Positions 34,605-45,146 of a DNA stretch of 64,000 nucleotides are shown one piece after another; position 1 is the first letter of the stretch; each line of letters starts with the position of its first letter. Under the pieces are notes generated by a model, which worked only from the letters and a program-made list of their open reading frames with translations, was not told the DNA's origin and did no database searches. Location of the stretch: positions 188,619,888 to 188,683,887 of the forward strand of contig OY986438.1 of the NCBI GenBank assembly GCA_963920525.1. Reading direction: 5' to 3'. The translations under genes were made by a program, and so were the position numbers. The DNA comes from Dichetophora obliterata (lineage: Eukaryota; Arthropoda; Insecta; Diptera; Sciomyzidae).

Positions 34605-35531
34605 TTATCGTCTTGCATAAGCACTGTAGACCGAATTACGTGGTACTCGCTGCGTTGGCAATCCGGACATGCCCTTCAGATATGTGTACGACACTGGTTG
34701 TCGCAGTATGCGTTGTGGCGGCAGCGACGCCTTCGTCTTGCAACTCGTAGCCGTCATTGAGGCAGTAGACCGCTTACGCAGCTCCAATGCAGACGCAGTC
34801 TTAAGCGCTGACTTTGCTGGTGATCCGCTGCAGCTGCTGCCGCTACCACTTTCCTTAGCTAGCTGCTGCTGCGGCGGTGTGCCGCCACTGCAGGACAACG
34901 AGCGTGCCGACGATAGAGAAATGCCTTCAAAGGCTCTGCGTATGGAAGAGGTTGAGCGACGATGAAGACGCGAGAAACTGGAGCGCGTTGATGATGTTTT
35001 CGAGACGGTTGACAGCTTGCGTTCAGCAGCATTGGCGGCAGTGCTGGAGTTGTTGTTGTGGGGGGTGTGCAGCATATGCAGCTCGTCGTTTATGTCGACT
35101 GTGCTGCTGGTGTCGCTGGAAGCGCATGACAGATGCTCCAAGCTGGAGCCTTGATGTAGCAGCAGCCCATCCCTGGCAATGCCGGAGTGCGTTGTGGATG
35201 ACGATGACGTCGTCGAAGCGGTCAGGGACGTTTGCATGGGTGGCAGTGTGCATGTTGTTGAGGAGCATGAATCGGTCGATGAACTGTGTGAATCGTCTTC
35301 GCCTGCAGCATAAACTAGGTCATCACTGGAGGACTTGAGCCCAAAGCGACGACTGAGCTGATGAAAGAATCCCATGTTGCGCTCGTAGCGCGGTGAACTG
35401 TGAGCTGATGACATGGGCGACAGGCTGGCCTCTTTGTGACCAACGTTGCAGCTTCTGTTGCTGCGTGGATGATGATTATGTCGCTGCAGTCCCTCCTGCG
35501 GCATGTCTATGAAGCAAACACGGGCGGCCAT
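34605..35531 (-). CDS. unnamed 308-aa serine-rich host protein
   Basis: An intact single-exon reading in locally GC-rich, codon-like sequence, in contrast to AT-rich flanks, which argues for a real host gene under selection. I do not recognise a named family. Visible parts: residues 1-50 polar with HNHHPRSNR; residues 53-75 the ordered-looking block MGFFHQLSRRFGLKSSSDD; long Ser/Thr-rich low-complexity stretches (82-145, 176-215, 228-265), with SRLHRRSTSSIRRAFEG a basic patch with candidate kinase sites; and a C-terminal block SYTYLKGMSGLPTQR (281-295). No signal peptide, membrane span or zinc finger is visible. It is probably an intrinsically disordered regulatory or adaptor-type protein, but function is unknown. 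The start at 35531 is the first Met; an own promoter lies about 380 bp upstream. Confidence 0.85.
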   Translation of the reverse strand: MAARVCFIDMPQEGLQRHNHHPRSNRSCNVGHKEASLSPMSSAHSSPRYERNMGFFHQLSRRFGLKSSSDDLVYAAGEDDSHSSSTDSCSSTTCTLPPMQTSLTASTTSSSSTTHSGIARDGLLLHQGSSLEHLSCASSDTSSTVDINDELHMLHTPHNNNSSTAANAAERKLSTVSKTSSTRSSFSRLHRRSTSSIRRAFEGISLSSARSLSCSGGTPPQQQLAKESGSGSSCSGSPAKSALKTASALELRKRSTASMTATSCKTKASLPPQRILRQPVSYTYLKGMSGLPTQRVPRNSVYSAYARR

Positions 35532-35904
35532 TTGAATTTTTTTCCTTAAAAATATTTCTAATTTGTTCTATGATCGTTTGTTGCTAAATTTTGTTTGTTG
35601 CTGCATTGATTTAATTCAAACACAAGCGGTAAATAATAATAATTGTTATTTTTATAAATTTTTTTTTAAATTCTGTTTTTGTTATTGAATATTTTTCGCG
35701 GATTTAACTTTTTAATAATTTTTCTGATGTTCACTTTCTACTTCCTTTTAATTTTTATAGTAATGCAATTTAAAGTCTTCCTTTCAATTTACTTAACCGC
35801 TCTTTCTCTCTCTCTTTTGGCTGCTAATTTTTTCTTATAGTTTAACAACAGTCTGGCTTATTTGTCACTTTTAATCAGAACCTTGTTGCACCCACGTCGC
35901 TCCT

Positions 35905-35965
35905 TTGCGAATGGAAACTTCTGCTAGTTGCGGCTTCTTTTTATAGTCTCCGCACAGCAGGTGCT
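35905..35965 (-). promoter_or_regulatory. TATA/Inr promoter with proneural-type E-box
   Basis: Reading leftwards, GCAGGTG (an E-box, plus strand 35957-35963, matching the GCAGSTG bHLH proneural consensus) is followed by CTATAAAAAG (TATA box 35938-35945) and, about 33 nt on, TCCATTC (A at 35912), an Inr-like start site. The spacing is right for a fly core promoter and it points at the 308-aa gene with a 5' UTR of about 380 nt. Proneural control is inference from one site. Confidence 0.6.
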
Positions 35966-36299
35966 GCATGCTGCAAAGCGTCGGCGCGTTCGTTGAATTC
36001 CGTTCTCGCACTATGCTGTTTGCTCTCCGATGAACGTGTTTAGTTTGGTTGCTTTTGTGCGTTTCCTGCTCTTGTCATAGGGATATGCGGCGCCTTTTAG
36101 GTCAATGTCCTTTAAGTATAGCTGCATTTATTTATCGTCGCCATCTCTCAAACTGAAGGCTGCAAAGTGCTGCAGTTGCGGAAGTGCTGCAAGTAAACGA
36201 GTGAGTGTGAGCGAGAAAACTTTTTGGTGGGTTTTAAGGCCATTTTTTGCCTGAAATTAATGAAACAATCTTGATTAATTTGATATTTGAGGGGAATTA
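35966..36299. other. upstream region of the host gene
   Basis: GC content is higher than the surroundings, with several CTGCAG/CAAGTG-like words (for example AAAGTGCTGCAGTTG at about 36165). It probably contains further regulatory sequence for the minus-strand gene. No coding region seen. Confidence 0.35.
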
Positions 36300-37446
36300 C
36301 AGTTTCCGAGGCGCCAAGATCTGCGTTTTTTTTTTAAAGTTTGACCTATATGGAATGTTTGTGTACCATTAGAAAGACAATTTAAATATAATGAAGATAA
36401 AAAATAAATTTTTTTAATCCGGCCTCGCTACAGGCGGTCTTTTTGCATTTTATCATTCTTAGCATGAAACCGTTTTATCTCTAAAAATTTAGTTATTAAA
36501 TAAAAATATCATATATTCAAAGCTGAAATAATGACTTGTCATTTAATGTATAATATGTTCAACTTTTTTAATTCTTTTTCTTCATTTTTGATGTATTTCT
36601 CATTTTTGAAGGCATACTAGGTTGAACAGTTGAATTAAATGGCTTTTTATTTTCTACTTATAGTTCATTTTGAGCATACAGTTTTGATGTACTCATGGCC
36701 AAAATAAGATTCACGAAATTAACGATACATAGATAAGTTATCGATTTTCTGTTAATTTTTTTTACTTGGTAAATATTCATTTCATCATAAAATGAGTTTA
36801 TAGCCATATATAAAGAGAAATGAATTTACAAAACGAAAGCTTGCTATCAAGTTGGGAATAAATACATATTAGTTTCAGAGCATACATAAGCAATTCTCCT
36901 CATTGTTTGGAAGGTTGGAAAAAACTTAATTTCTTTGATGAACGATTAGTTCAAAACAAAAAATCACATGATTATACTTTTCAGCCAAGTATGCATACAA
37001 AAATGAAAAAAATACAGCATACAAAGTGGAAAAAAGCTTAACATATTATGCAACAAACAAAATGCCGTTGTGTCAGCCTTGAATATATAATGTCCTTGTT
37101 CCATCTTAATAACGGAATTTTTAAAAAATAACGGTTTTATGCAAAAAATATATTCTATTATACAGAAAGACCGTATGTAGCGTCACCGGGTTCAAAAAAA
37201 TGTAGTTTTTTAAGTTTTAACTTGAAGATATGCATATATACTTTTGGGTGGTATCCGAATCAATCAGATCGGTCAAACATTAGCAAAGATACAGCCGAAT
37301 TTTCATATAGGCTTATATGTTATATATATGAATATTTCCGAAAAATCGATAACTAATCGATGTATCGATAATTACTTTAGTGAATCTTATTTTCTGAAAT
37401 AGTACTCTAAAATAACGTTTTCAGATCTTGGCGCGCACAGTGGCTG
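36300..37446. mobile_element. 1.15-kb inverted-repeat element (CAG...GCGCCAAGATCTG)
   Basis: Termini CAGTTTCCGAGGCGCCAAG and, reversed, CAGCCACTGTGCGCGCCAAG continue to a shared AGATCTG. Inner matching blocks are AAAATAAGATTCAC and TTATCGATTTT (36704-36755 against 37340-37400). Arms are partly lost on the left. It has no coding capacity. The superfamily is unclear; no target duplication is evident. Confidence 0.6.
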
Positions 37447-37720
37447 AAAGGTTTAAATAAATACCAAAATTCAAGTTCTCTTTTGGTAAATTTTTTATTT
37501 ACATCGTTTACAAATTTTCCAACTAGCATTTATTAAGCTGGGCCGATTTGCAAACCTATTTTGGCTAGGCTATTTTCGGATCGGTCATGAAATGTTATTA
37601 AAAAAAGGGAGCGAAAGGGGTACACTTTACCCTATCACATCTTCAATTTTCTGCATTTTCCCCTTAGGATTTTTTTTGAAAAAAATGTTTGTGTATAAAT
37701 GTGCACAGCTAGAGCAAAAC
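37447..37720. other. spacer
   Basis: Short AT-rich stretch with no recognised feature. Confidence 0.4.
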
Positions 37721-37721
37721 T

Positions 37722-39610
37722 GATATCTATAGTAATAAAATTAGTTTTCTGTTTGTTTGTTTGTTTGTTTGGCCTTTATTCAAATCTAAACGGCTCAACG
37801 GATTTTGCTCAAACTAGGTATACATATTAAGCTTATCCCAACTTAAAATGTTACATACTTGGTTTTTGCCACGCCCCCCCTGAAATTTTTCAACTAACGG
37901 TAATTTTGTTATTATAAAACTTTTTTTTATCAGAGATTTTTGTGTATTTAATTTTAAAAATTTTTTTGTTATTTTGACATCAAAAACACTCACATATCTT
38001 TAAAATTGGAGAAATTTTCAGTACAACGACTTTTTTATAAAACATCGTTGCCTAAGAATGAGAAAAAAAAGACATGAAAATCAAAGTTTGATCTGTCGAT
38101 GGAAATATCTCCGCTGTCTATTACTATATTTTATTCAAATTTTTTTTGTTCAAAAGTTCAATAAAAACACTTTGCAAAAATAGGTTGAACTGTACCGTTT
38201 AGTCAGTGTATATATGTTGTATGGTTATGTCAAAAATATAGACCTTTTACTCAAAAAATGACTCAAAAATTGTTGTTGTTATAAAAATGAAATCAATTAA
38301 AAATTGCACATCTGGCTACTTTTCATATGACATAGCATTTTTTTGCAAAAATTCTTCCAGCTAAGCGCAAAAATTATTTTACTGTTTTTGTCATCAAAAC
38401 AACAAGGGTACCCCCTTTGATTTTTTTCGCGAAATTTATTTTTTCCAAAATGTTGTTTTTATATTTTTAACAAAAAAGTCAAGTCTCGAAAATATTTTCT
38501 GTGAAAAAATTACCCCAATATCTCTTTCCAATCAAAAGTTATGGCTAGAAATTAATTTTTTCTTACAAGTGACTAACGTTTTTTCTGTGAGACAAAAGTG
38601 TAAACAACAACAGCTGTTTATGCCAAAAAGAAAATTCAAAAAATGGATTCAGAGACAACCGTTAAATTTATGCTATTAAAAAGAGAAACAAATGTAAAAA
38701 AAGAATAGATACAGATCATTGTGGAGCCGTGCATGGCTTTTGGCAAAAAATAGCCCTATGAGCTTAAGAACTCCTGCCTTAGGCCATTCAAACTGAAATA
38801 AAACAAGGTATGTTTTTACATTTATGTATATTATATAAGCATTTTATTATAAAACTAACTTTTATGCAGTTTTTCACCATATGAAAAGCAATATTTTATG
38901 CAATGAAACATTTAATTCATATAAAAACAAACCGCACATGTTGTTTTTCCTTGATATCAACCCTGTGTAACATAGAAAGTCATAAGAAAATAGAAACAAT
39001 TCTAAAAATTAATGTGTCTCTGAAAGTCGCAAGACATTATCACAAGACTCTTTTTTTGAGCTTCCACACGATGTGACATTAAATTTGAGACGACTTCTTG
39101 GGCATGTCTTAAGACAATGTCATATCGTCTAGAGGCAGCTTTAGAAACGACTGTACAATTTTTCGCATAAAAAAAGGAATTCTGAAGATTTAAGAAATCG
39201 CATCAACTATCAGACTCAGTTTATTTTATTTTTTATTTTAGACACAAACCTTTTGTTATTTTTCAACTAGAAAAACTACCAAAAAATGTAGAAAGATTGG
39301 TGTCCATTTTCCTTTTTTTTACAAATTTGATTTCCATAAGCGAAGTGCAAGTAACATGTTTACCAGTAACCAGTAAGTTCAGTTTAGAACTAATAAACAG
39401 TTTTTGATTGTGACAGTGATAAAATTATTCCTTCGTTAAAAAAGCACGGTAAATTTTTGAACTTATATTTTTATAGTGATCTCAAACTTAAATTGAACAT
39501 TTTTTTTTATAAAATTCCAAAATTGAAAAAAAAAAAACATTAAATCGAGAAGTGTATATTAAAGTGTTTATATAAATTACTCTCGAGTAACACCGGGTAT
39601 AACAGCTAGA
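37722..39610 (-). repeat. mini-me-like dispersed repeat, ~1.9 kb
   Basis: On the minus strand it starts CTAGCTGTTATACCCGG and ends with CCGTTGAGCCGTTTAG, (CAAA)n and TATAGATA, i.e. the same plan as 53786-54526. The plus strand shows TTTGTTTGTTTG followed by GGCCTTTATTC. It is known in spirit from dipteran mini-me elements (a conserved core plus two microsatellites); assignment is inference. No transposition protein is encoded. Confidence 0.6.
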
Positions 39611-39878
39611 CACAAATAAAATCCAAGTTCCCGATTTAACTGTAACAATGGTTTTATCTTATGGCTGAGGTCAGCTCAGCCGTGCCAGGATCGAGTGAAA
39701 GATCCACAAACTTTCATCAAATGAGAACGCAGTTGGTGTTGGTTTAATATTATAATTTTGTATTTTATTGATATATTCTCCTTAAAAATACTTAATGCAG
39801 CGTAACGTCAGCAGTTTGGGTAACAGTGAATGTAAGCGGTCGAATGGTCGGAGGTTGTAGGTCCAGCTGGCGGCAAAA
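39611..39878. other. unassigned sequence before tandem arrays
   Basis: It contains GGCTGAGGTCAGCTCAGCC, a near palindrome at about 39663-39681, but no recognised gene. It may belong to the same unidentified element as the arrays that follow. Confidence 0.35.
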
Positions 39879-40192
39879 TCGGTATTTGGTTAATCGGTAA
39901 ATCGGTGAATCGGTAATTCGGTAGATCGGTATTCGGTAATCGGTGGATCGGTAAATCGGTGAATCGGTTATCAGCAATCGGTAATTCTGTAATCGGTAGA
40001 TCGGTAAATCGGAAGATCGGTATTCGGTGAATCGGTGAATCGGTAATCAGTATTCGGTAGATCGGTAGATCGGTATTCGGTAATCGGTAGATCGGTAAAT
40101 CGGTGAATTGGTGAATCCTGCCTGGGCCCCTAAAGCGAAGATCGGTATTCGGTAGATCGGTAAATCGGTGAATCGGTGAATCGGTGAATCCT
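39879..40192 (+). repeat. short tandem array, ATCGGTAA-type
   Basis: Roughly forty diverged copies of a 7-9-bp unit (ATCGGTAA, ATTCGGTAG, ATCGGTGA) run uninterrupted except for one CCTGCCTGGGCCCCTAAAGC insert, which recurs in altered form right after the array (CCTGCCAGGGACCCTAAAGC). The 153-codon minus-strand reading over it is just the translated repeat (TDLPIYR units). Confidence 0.85.
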
Positions 40193-40340
40193 GCCAGGGA
40201 CCCTAAAGCGAAGACTCGTGTCCTGAAAGAATCTGAAGTAATGCTCGTATTTAATATTTTTAGAGACAATCATGGTGGAAAAACCTCTATGAAGTTCGCA
40301 CCATGCAAATATATATAATCAATAAAGAATTTAATAAAGG

Positions 40341-40872
40341 TATACCGACTGCGTTGGACGAACCAAAGACTGGTTCTCACCGCAAGTGCGACATCTAAAA
40401 CAGGTACTCAAAGGGAAGAACCAGCAGGCTGGCTCGCCATTGAGCTACTGCGGCCGAGATAAAATAAACAAAACAACAAACAAAAGTATGCCGACTGCGT
40501 TGGACGAACCGGAGACTGGTTCTCACCGCAAGTGCGACGTTTCGAACAGAGACTAAAAGGGAAGAATCAGCAAGCTGGCTCGCCATCTAGTCCCGGCGCC
40601 AAAACCCAAGCAAACCCCCTTTAGAGTATGCCGACTGCGTTGGACGAACCACAGATGGTTCTCACCGCCGGTGCGATATCTCAAACAGAGACTCAGAGGG
40701 AAGAACCAGCAAGCTAGCTCGCCATTGAGTCACTGCGACCAAAAATGTAGAGTATGCCGACTGCGTTGGATGAACCAAGTATTGGTTCTCACCGCCGGTG
40801 CGACATCTCAAGCAGAGACTCTAAGGGAAGAGCCAGCAAGCTGGCTCGCCATAGAGTTACTACTTCGAGCTT
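40341..40872 (+). repeat. four tandem units of 126-146 bp
   Basis: Units begin TATGCCGACTGCGTTGG at 40341, 40487, 40627 and 40753. Each contains GACGAACC, TGGTTCTCACCGC, GTGCGACATCT, AGGGAAGAACCAGCAAGC and TGGCTCGCCATTGAG; linkers between units vary, explaining the uneven period. GC content is clearly higher than the surroundings. GAACC...GGTTC inside each unit forms a small hairpin. The class is unknown; it could be internal repeats of an unidentified retroelement. Confidence 0.85.
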
Positions 40873-41120
40873 ACCTGAAGTAATGCTGCTTTGGTTGGTT
40901 TTGTGTCGCCCTTTTATTCGATATGGACAGAAAATCAGTTGGGAATTATACGTTCAGTTTTGTCTTTGGCCTGCCTGGCTATGCATAGATAGGTATTAAT
41001 TAGTAGCTTATGCAGTAGTGCGGTTGTGTGTAGTCAATTAGTTTTATTGGGTAGGTATGTAGCGTGTGTTTGTTTCTATGGTCTGGTGTCGTAGTGCGGT
41101 TGTGTGTTATTGCTGCTTTA
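40873..41120. other. spacer with GTAGTGCGGTTGTGTGT repeats
   Basis: GTAGTGCGGTTGTGTGT occurs twice (about 41014 and 41091). No gene recognised. Confidence 0.5.
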
Positions 41121-41670
41121 ATAATAATAAGTAGAAATATTTAAGTAATACAATATGAATATATATATCGATAATATTTAATATTATAGTTTACGTAGTG
41201 TATGAAAATATAATATTTGTAACGTCTTTATATTTATAATAATAAGTAGAAATATTTAAGTAATATAATATGAATATATATTAGGGCGGGTCAAATTCTG
41301 GCTCAGCGAAATTCGTAAAATACATGTAATTTCAAGACTTTTTCTCCACTACAGCATATACAAATTCTGAAAAAAAGCTGTACGGACTTTCGTAAATAGA
41401 TTCATACACATACATTCATACACTCATATTTTATAATTGAGAACAAAATCTATTTACGAAAGTTCGCACAGCTTTTTTTCAGAATTTGTATATGCTGTAG
41501 TGGAGAAAAAGTCTTGAAATTACATGTATTTTACGAATTTCGCTGAGCCAGACCACCAAAAAATTCGTCCATACAAATTGACCCGCCCTAATATATATAT
41601 ACATCGAAATTATTTAATATTATAGTTTATTTAGTGTATAAAAAGTATATAATATTTGTAACGTCATGTT
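41121..41670 (+). repeat. ~117-bp tandem duplication, second unit split by a foldback element
   Basis: TAATAATAAGTAGAAATATT ... ATATTTGTAACGTC is present at about 41121-41235 and again from about 41237, where the GGGCGGG foldback element (41284-41588) interrupts it before it resumes with TATTTAATATTATAGTTTA. The first unit is therefore the empty site for the insertion. Confidence 0.8.
41284..41588. mobile_element. 305-bp foldback element (GGGCGGGTC family), copy 2
   Basis: Differs from copy 1 (30694-30997) at only a handful of positions by eye. TA flanks at 41282-41283 and 41589-41590, within an ATATAT run on both sides. It lies inside the second unit of a local tandem duplication. Near identity implies recent mobility of this family. 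Confidence 0.9.
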
Positions 41671-41678
41671 ACATAACT

Positions 41679-42002
41679 TAAAACCGGTCTCACATTTATA
41701 TGTTTTTATATGCAAATTTACTGTAAAAAACTCCTTAGTAAAAAATTTCACAAAATTCAAGGTATAATATTTTTTAGAATTCGTGTCATTCATTTATATT
41801 TTTGATATTAACAATCCAAATTTAATTGAAATTTTTTGTAGTTTCAGTACAGATGTTCAACTTAAATTAAAAAGCCGTAATGGTCAAAAATACATACGCT
41901 CCAACGATAAGATTATACCTTGAATTTTGTGAATTTCTTTCTATAGGAATTTTTTACGATAAATTTTTGTATAAAAACGAACAAATGTGAGAGTGAGTTT
42001 TG
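41679..42002. mobile_element. ~324-bp inverted-repeat MITE
   Basis: Left TTAAAACCGGTCTCACATTT, then TTTTTATA and GTAAAAAACTCC; right reversed CCAAAACTCACTCTCACATTT, TTTTTATAC, GTAAAAAATTCC. The middle also pairs (AAAATTCAAGGTATAA against TTATACCTTGAATTTT). No clear target duplication. Confidence 0.6.
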
Positions 42003-42664
42003 GTCAAATCGGGTGCGATGATTTCATTTCTGGCATCAGTTTTGTTTAAGCAGTGCACGTTTATATACAAAATTTTTTGAAAAAAATTCCTAAAGAAAAA
42101 ATTGACAAAAATTATTTGCTTGAATTAATTTTTATATTATGATTAATAATGCAAAATAGTGATATGAGAAATAATATGATATTAAAATTCATTACTATGT
42201 ATGATATGAAGATGTTAAACTGTATTGTTTTTGATAGAAATATTTGTATATTTTGCTAATGAAATTATATTATTAATGAAATATTTCAATTATTTGGCTA
42301 AGTGAAGGTGGAAAGTTTCATTGCACTAAATTGATTTCGAAGAGCTAGTACCCGTATACATGCCTTTGAATGCCTCTGAATTGAGCTCTTCACTAAAAAA
42401 ATAAGTTTCACATGAATTGCAATCTCAGGTACACAAATAATATTTGGAAAAACTATATGTTAATTTAATAATTTTTTTTTTAAATATATACCATATCTTT
42501 CAATGAAGAATAAAAACTACATTAAACAAAATACTTTTTAGAAAACTCTTACTTGGGTAACATATTTAATAATCCGAACAGAAAGTTATTGTGAAATTCA
42601 AAATAAAATTAATTTTTAATTATGTAAATAAGACTGAGTTCCTAAAGGCAATTATGTAATACAC
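42003..42664. other. AT-rich spacer
   Basis: Nothing recognised. Confidence 0.4.
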
Positions 42665-42808
42665 CACTGTGTTTTATTTTGAATTAGTCCGAAGCTTATT
42701 TACTAAAACTGCGCAACTAAACTACTTTCAAGAGTATCAAGAAAATTGCACAGTTTTCGTAATAAAACTTAACACCAATTTAAAATAAAAAACACATTTT
42801 AGCATTTA
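42665..42808. repeat. ~140-bp hairpin MITE
   Basis: TGTGTTTTATTTTGAATTAG ... ACTAAAACTGCGCAA is answered by TTGCACAGTTTTCGTAA ... TTTAAAATAAAAAACACA, giving arms of about 58 bp with a small loop. It is a foldback-type non-autonomous element. Confidence 0.6.
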
Positions 42809-43700
42809 CATACCTAAATACGATAAATGGTTTAGAATTCTATAATTCTTACATTGCAATACTAGAATATATTTGAAGAGACTTTAAGGATTCTAAAGTG
42901 TGTTTCTCAGTCGAATTGCCGTTTGATTCTTTGGTTTTTTAAATGAATAGCAAATTGCCTAAAGTGAGTTGAATTTTACAAGTTATAGAAGTACTTGTAA
43001 GTGATTTAAGATATATAGAATATGGAATATATTGAGTATATATGAAGTATTTTTAATTAAAATTTGGTGAATTTCCTCAAATTTATTTTGATTGCAAACA
43101 TGATGCTTAAAAGTTTTAAGAATCAGTAAAAATTCAATGCAAGAATTTAAGAAGTGCTGAAGAGGAAGAAATACATTTTTTAAATGACTTTCTTCCCAAA
43201 TTTAAAACAAAATGGGTAAGATGGCATCGTATAAAAACATTTTTTCTAACAAAATGAGCAATAGCTACAAAAGATTTTTAGTTTAATCAGCCGTGAAGGA
43301 CCTAGCTGTTCGAGTAATGTCAAATGTGGTCAGGATTTATGCCCGCTCACTATGAAACGTTTTAATAATTTCGTTTTTTAATTTCCGTTTGGCTGTTGCA
43401 CTGTGTTATTGACCATTCAAAGCATACAAAAGAAATAGTAGAAGCTATCATCTTATTTTCTTTAATTAATTTTTTTAAAAACATTTATTAACTAGGAAAT
43501 TTTATAAGGATCTAATGGTAAATTAAATTTCTTAAAGAAAATATTTTTCCTGATGAGATGATTTAAAAGCTCATATATTCAACCTCTCTTAGTTGTTGTT
43601 TATTGTATAACTATTTAATTCAGTTATCAAACTGACGGCATTCCAGGTGTTCACATTCAAAATAACTAAATATACGCCAATACTGTTAAAAATATTATTA
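42809..43700. other. AT-rich spacer
   Basis: No gene or repeat recognised. Confidence 0.4.
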
Positions 43701-43718
43701 ACAACCCTATAACCCTCT

Positions 43719-43980
43719 GGCCAAATAACAATTGTTAACAAGTATTTTTAATATTTCTATGTGTTTGTTGTAATTTTTTTTTTATTTCAAAACAAAATCT
43801 GATGCTCAAAAATTATAAATTTTGACAAAAATTGTCAACTAGTTTTCAGATATTGACAATTTCATTAAAATTTTTTTTTTGAGTGTCAAATTTTGTTTTG
43901 AAAACAAAAATTAGAACAAACACACAGAAATATTAAAAAATACTGGTTAACTATTTTCATTTTGCCAAAAAAGGGCTGTA
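43719..43980. mobile_element. hairpin MITE (CAGCCYTATTCTGGC family), copy 1
   Basis: Shares with the neighbour at 44141-44404 the order TAACAATTGTTAAC, ATATTTCTATGTGTTTGTTG, CAAAACAAAAT, TTGACAATTT and their reverse complements. The right end reads AAAAAGGGCTG followed by TAA; the left end (CCCTCTGGCCAAA) is decayed. Confidence 0.65.
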
Positions 43981-44140
43981 AATCTATTTGACTTGAATTT
44001 CAAACTATGATCAAAATAAGATATAAAATTCATAACAAGCAATAACATCCATTCAAAACTATTCAAATTTCCTTGTCATGAAATGTGATTGGAACATCTT
44101 TAATTAGCTGAAAGAAAAATGTATTTTCTTTGATTCTAAC

Positions 44141-44404
44141 AGCCCTATTCTGGCAAATTAACAATTGTTAACCAGTATTTTAATATTTCTATATGTTTGT
44201 TGTTTTCAAAACAAAATTTGAAGCACAAAAAAACAAAATTTTTGAATGAAATTGTCAATAACTGAAAAGCAGTTGACAATTTTTATTAAAATTTATTAGT
44301 TTTGAGCTTCAAATTTTGTTGTGGAATTAAAAAATTAAAACAAACACATTGAAATTTTCAAAATACTGGTTAACAATTTATTAATTTGCCAGAATAAGGC
44401 TGTA
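44141..44404. mobile_element. 264-bp hairpin MITE (CAGCCYTATTCTGGC family), copy 2
   Basis: Ends CAGCCCTATTCTGGCAAA and TTTGCCAGAATAAGGCTG with TAA on the left (44138-44140) and TAA on the right (44405-44407). Almost the whole element folds back. Together with copy 1 it forms a close direct pair 160 bp apart. Confidence 0.75.
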
Positions 44405-44458
44405 AGCAACGGAATTAGATTACGTATGCAAGTCATCTATTTATGCTACACGACCTCT

Positions 44459-44543
44459 GCTCACTTTATTACATTGCTTTAAAGTATGTAATTACCTTTG
44501 TGCTCACTTTATCACATTGCTTTAAAGTATGTAATTACCTTTT
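44459..44543 (+). repeat. 43-bp tandem duplication
   Basis: GCTCACTTTATTACATTGC ... GTAATTACCTTT at 44459 is repeated from 44502 with one C/T change. It is a recent local duplication. Confidence 0.85.
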
Positions 44544-45146
44544 TTAACTGCTGCTAGTATCACACTCACAACCAGCACTAATTTGTGGCAAAACACATGA
44601 GGTTCACTCAACTTTTTTGTAATAATAACACCGTGCTCTCTTTTGCACCCCTTTTTCCCCTCTGTATTTTATAACTTCAACGTTTTTCACTTAATTTTGA
44701 TGTGAGAAAACTCGCGTTGACATTTTTTTACCACTTTACCGAACATTTTAGAACAAACATTTTTTTTTAGATAAATAGCTCAGAATCAAAAATTACTCAA
44801 GATATACTCTCATTTTCATGTTGATAACTCTAGAATCATTAGGATTTTCATTTTTGTTTCTTCAGCGCAGTTATTTCTGTCATTCTGGCCAACAATTTTG
44901 CTGAACAAATAAAAATGAAAAATCGCTTCCAGTGGGTCTTATCGAGTGAGACTTACAAAAAGTCTATCTTAAAGTCATGGCGTATGAGTAACATTAATAA
45001 GTTTAGTATTAGAGTGGACCTTTTTTGAAAAGAACAGGACAGGGGCTCAAACTGTTCAATTTGATGAAAAAAAGCAAAGCAAAAATACAACAACAAATGT
45101 AAAATTATGAAATTGAGAAAAACTGAGAAATTGACACTTCAAATCT
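44544..45146. other. spacer with part of a dispersed repeat
   Basis: About 44680-44920 (TTCAACGTTTTTCACTTAATTT ... CTGGCCAACAATTTTGCTGAACAA) is matched in reverse at about 48630-48745, marking another old dispersed repeat. No gene recognised. Confidence 0.45.

Noticed and set aside
34877..35338. Cys/Trp/Arg-rich plus-strand reading of 153 codons
   Set aside because: Antisense shadow of the GC-rich 308-aa host gene; composition follows CAG/CTG-type codons on the other strand.
39808..40269. 153-codon minus-strand reading
   Set aside because: It is the translation of the ATCGGTAA-type tandem array (repeating TDLPIYR), not a gene.
40341..40872. CRISPR-like regular repeats
   Set aside because: Units are long, uneven in spacing and lie in a eukaryotic transposon-rich context; linkers are not uniform spacers.
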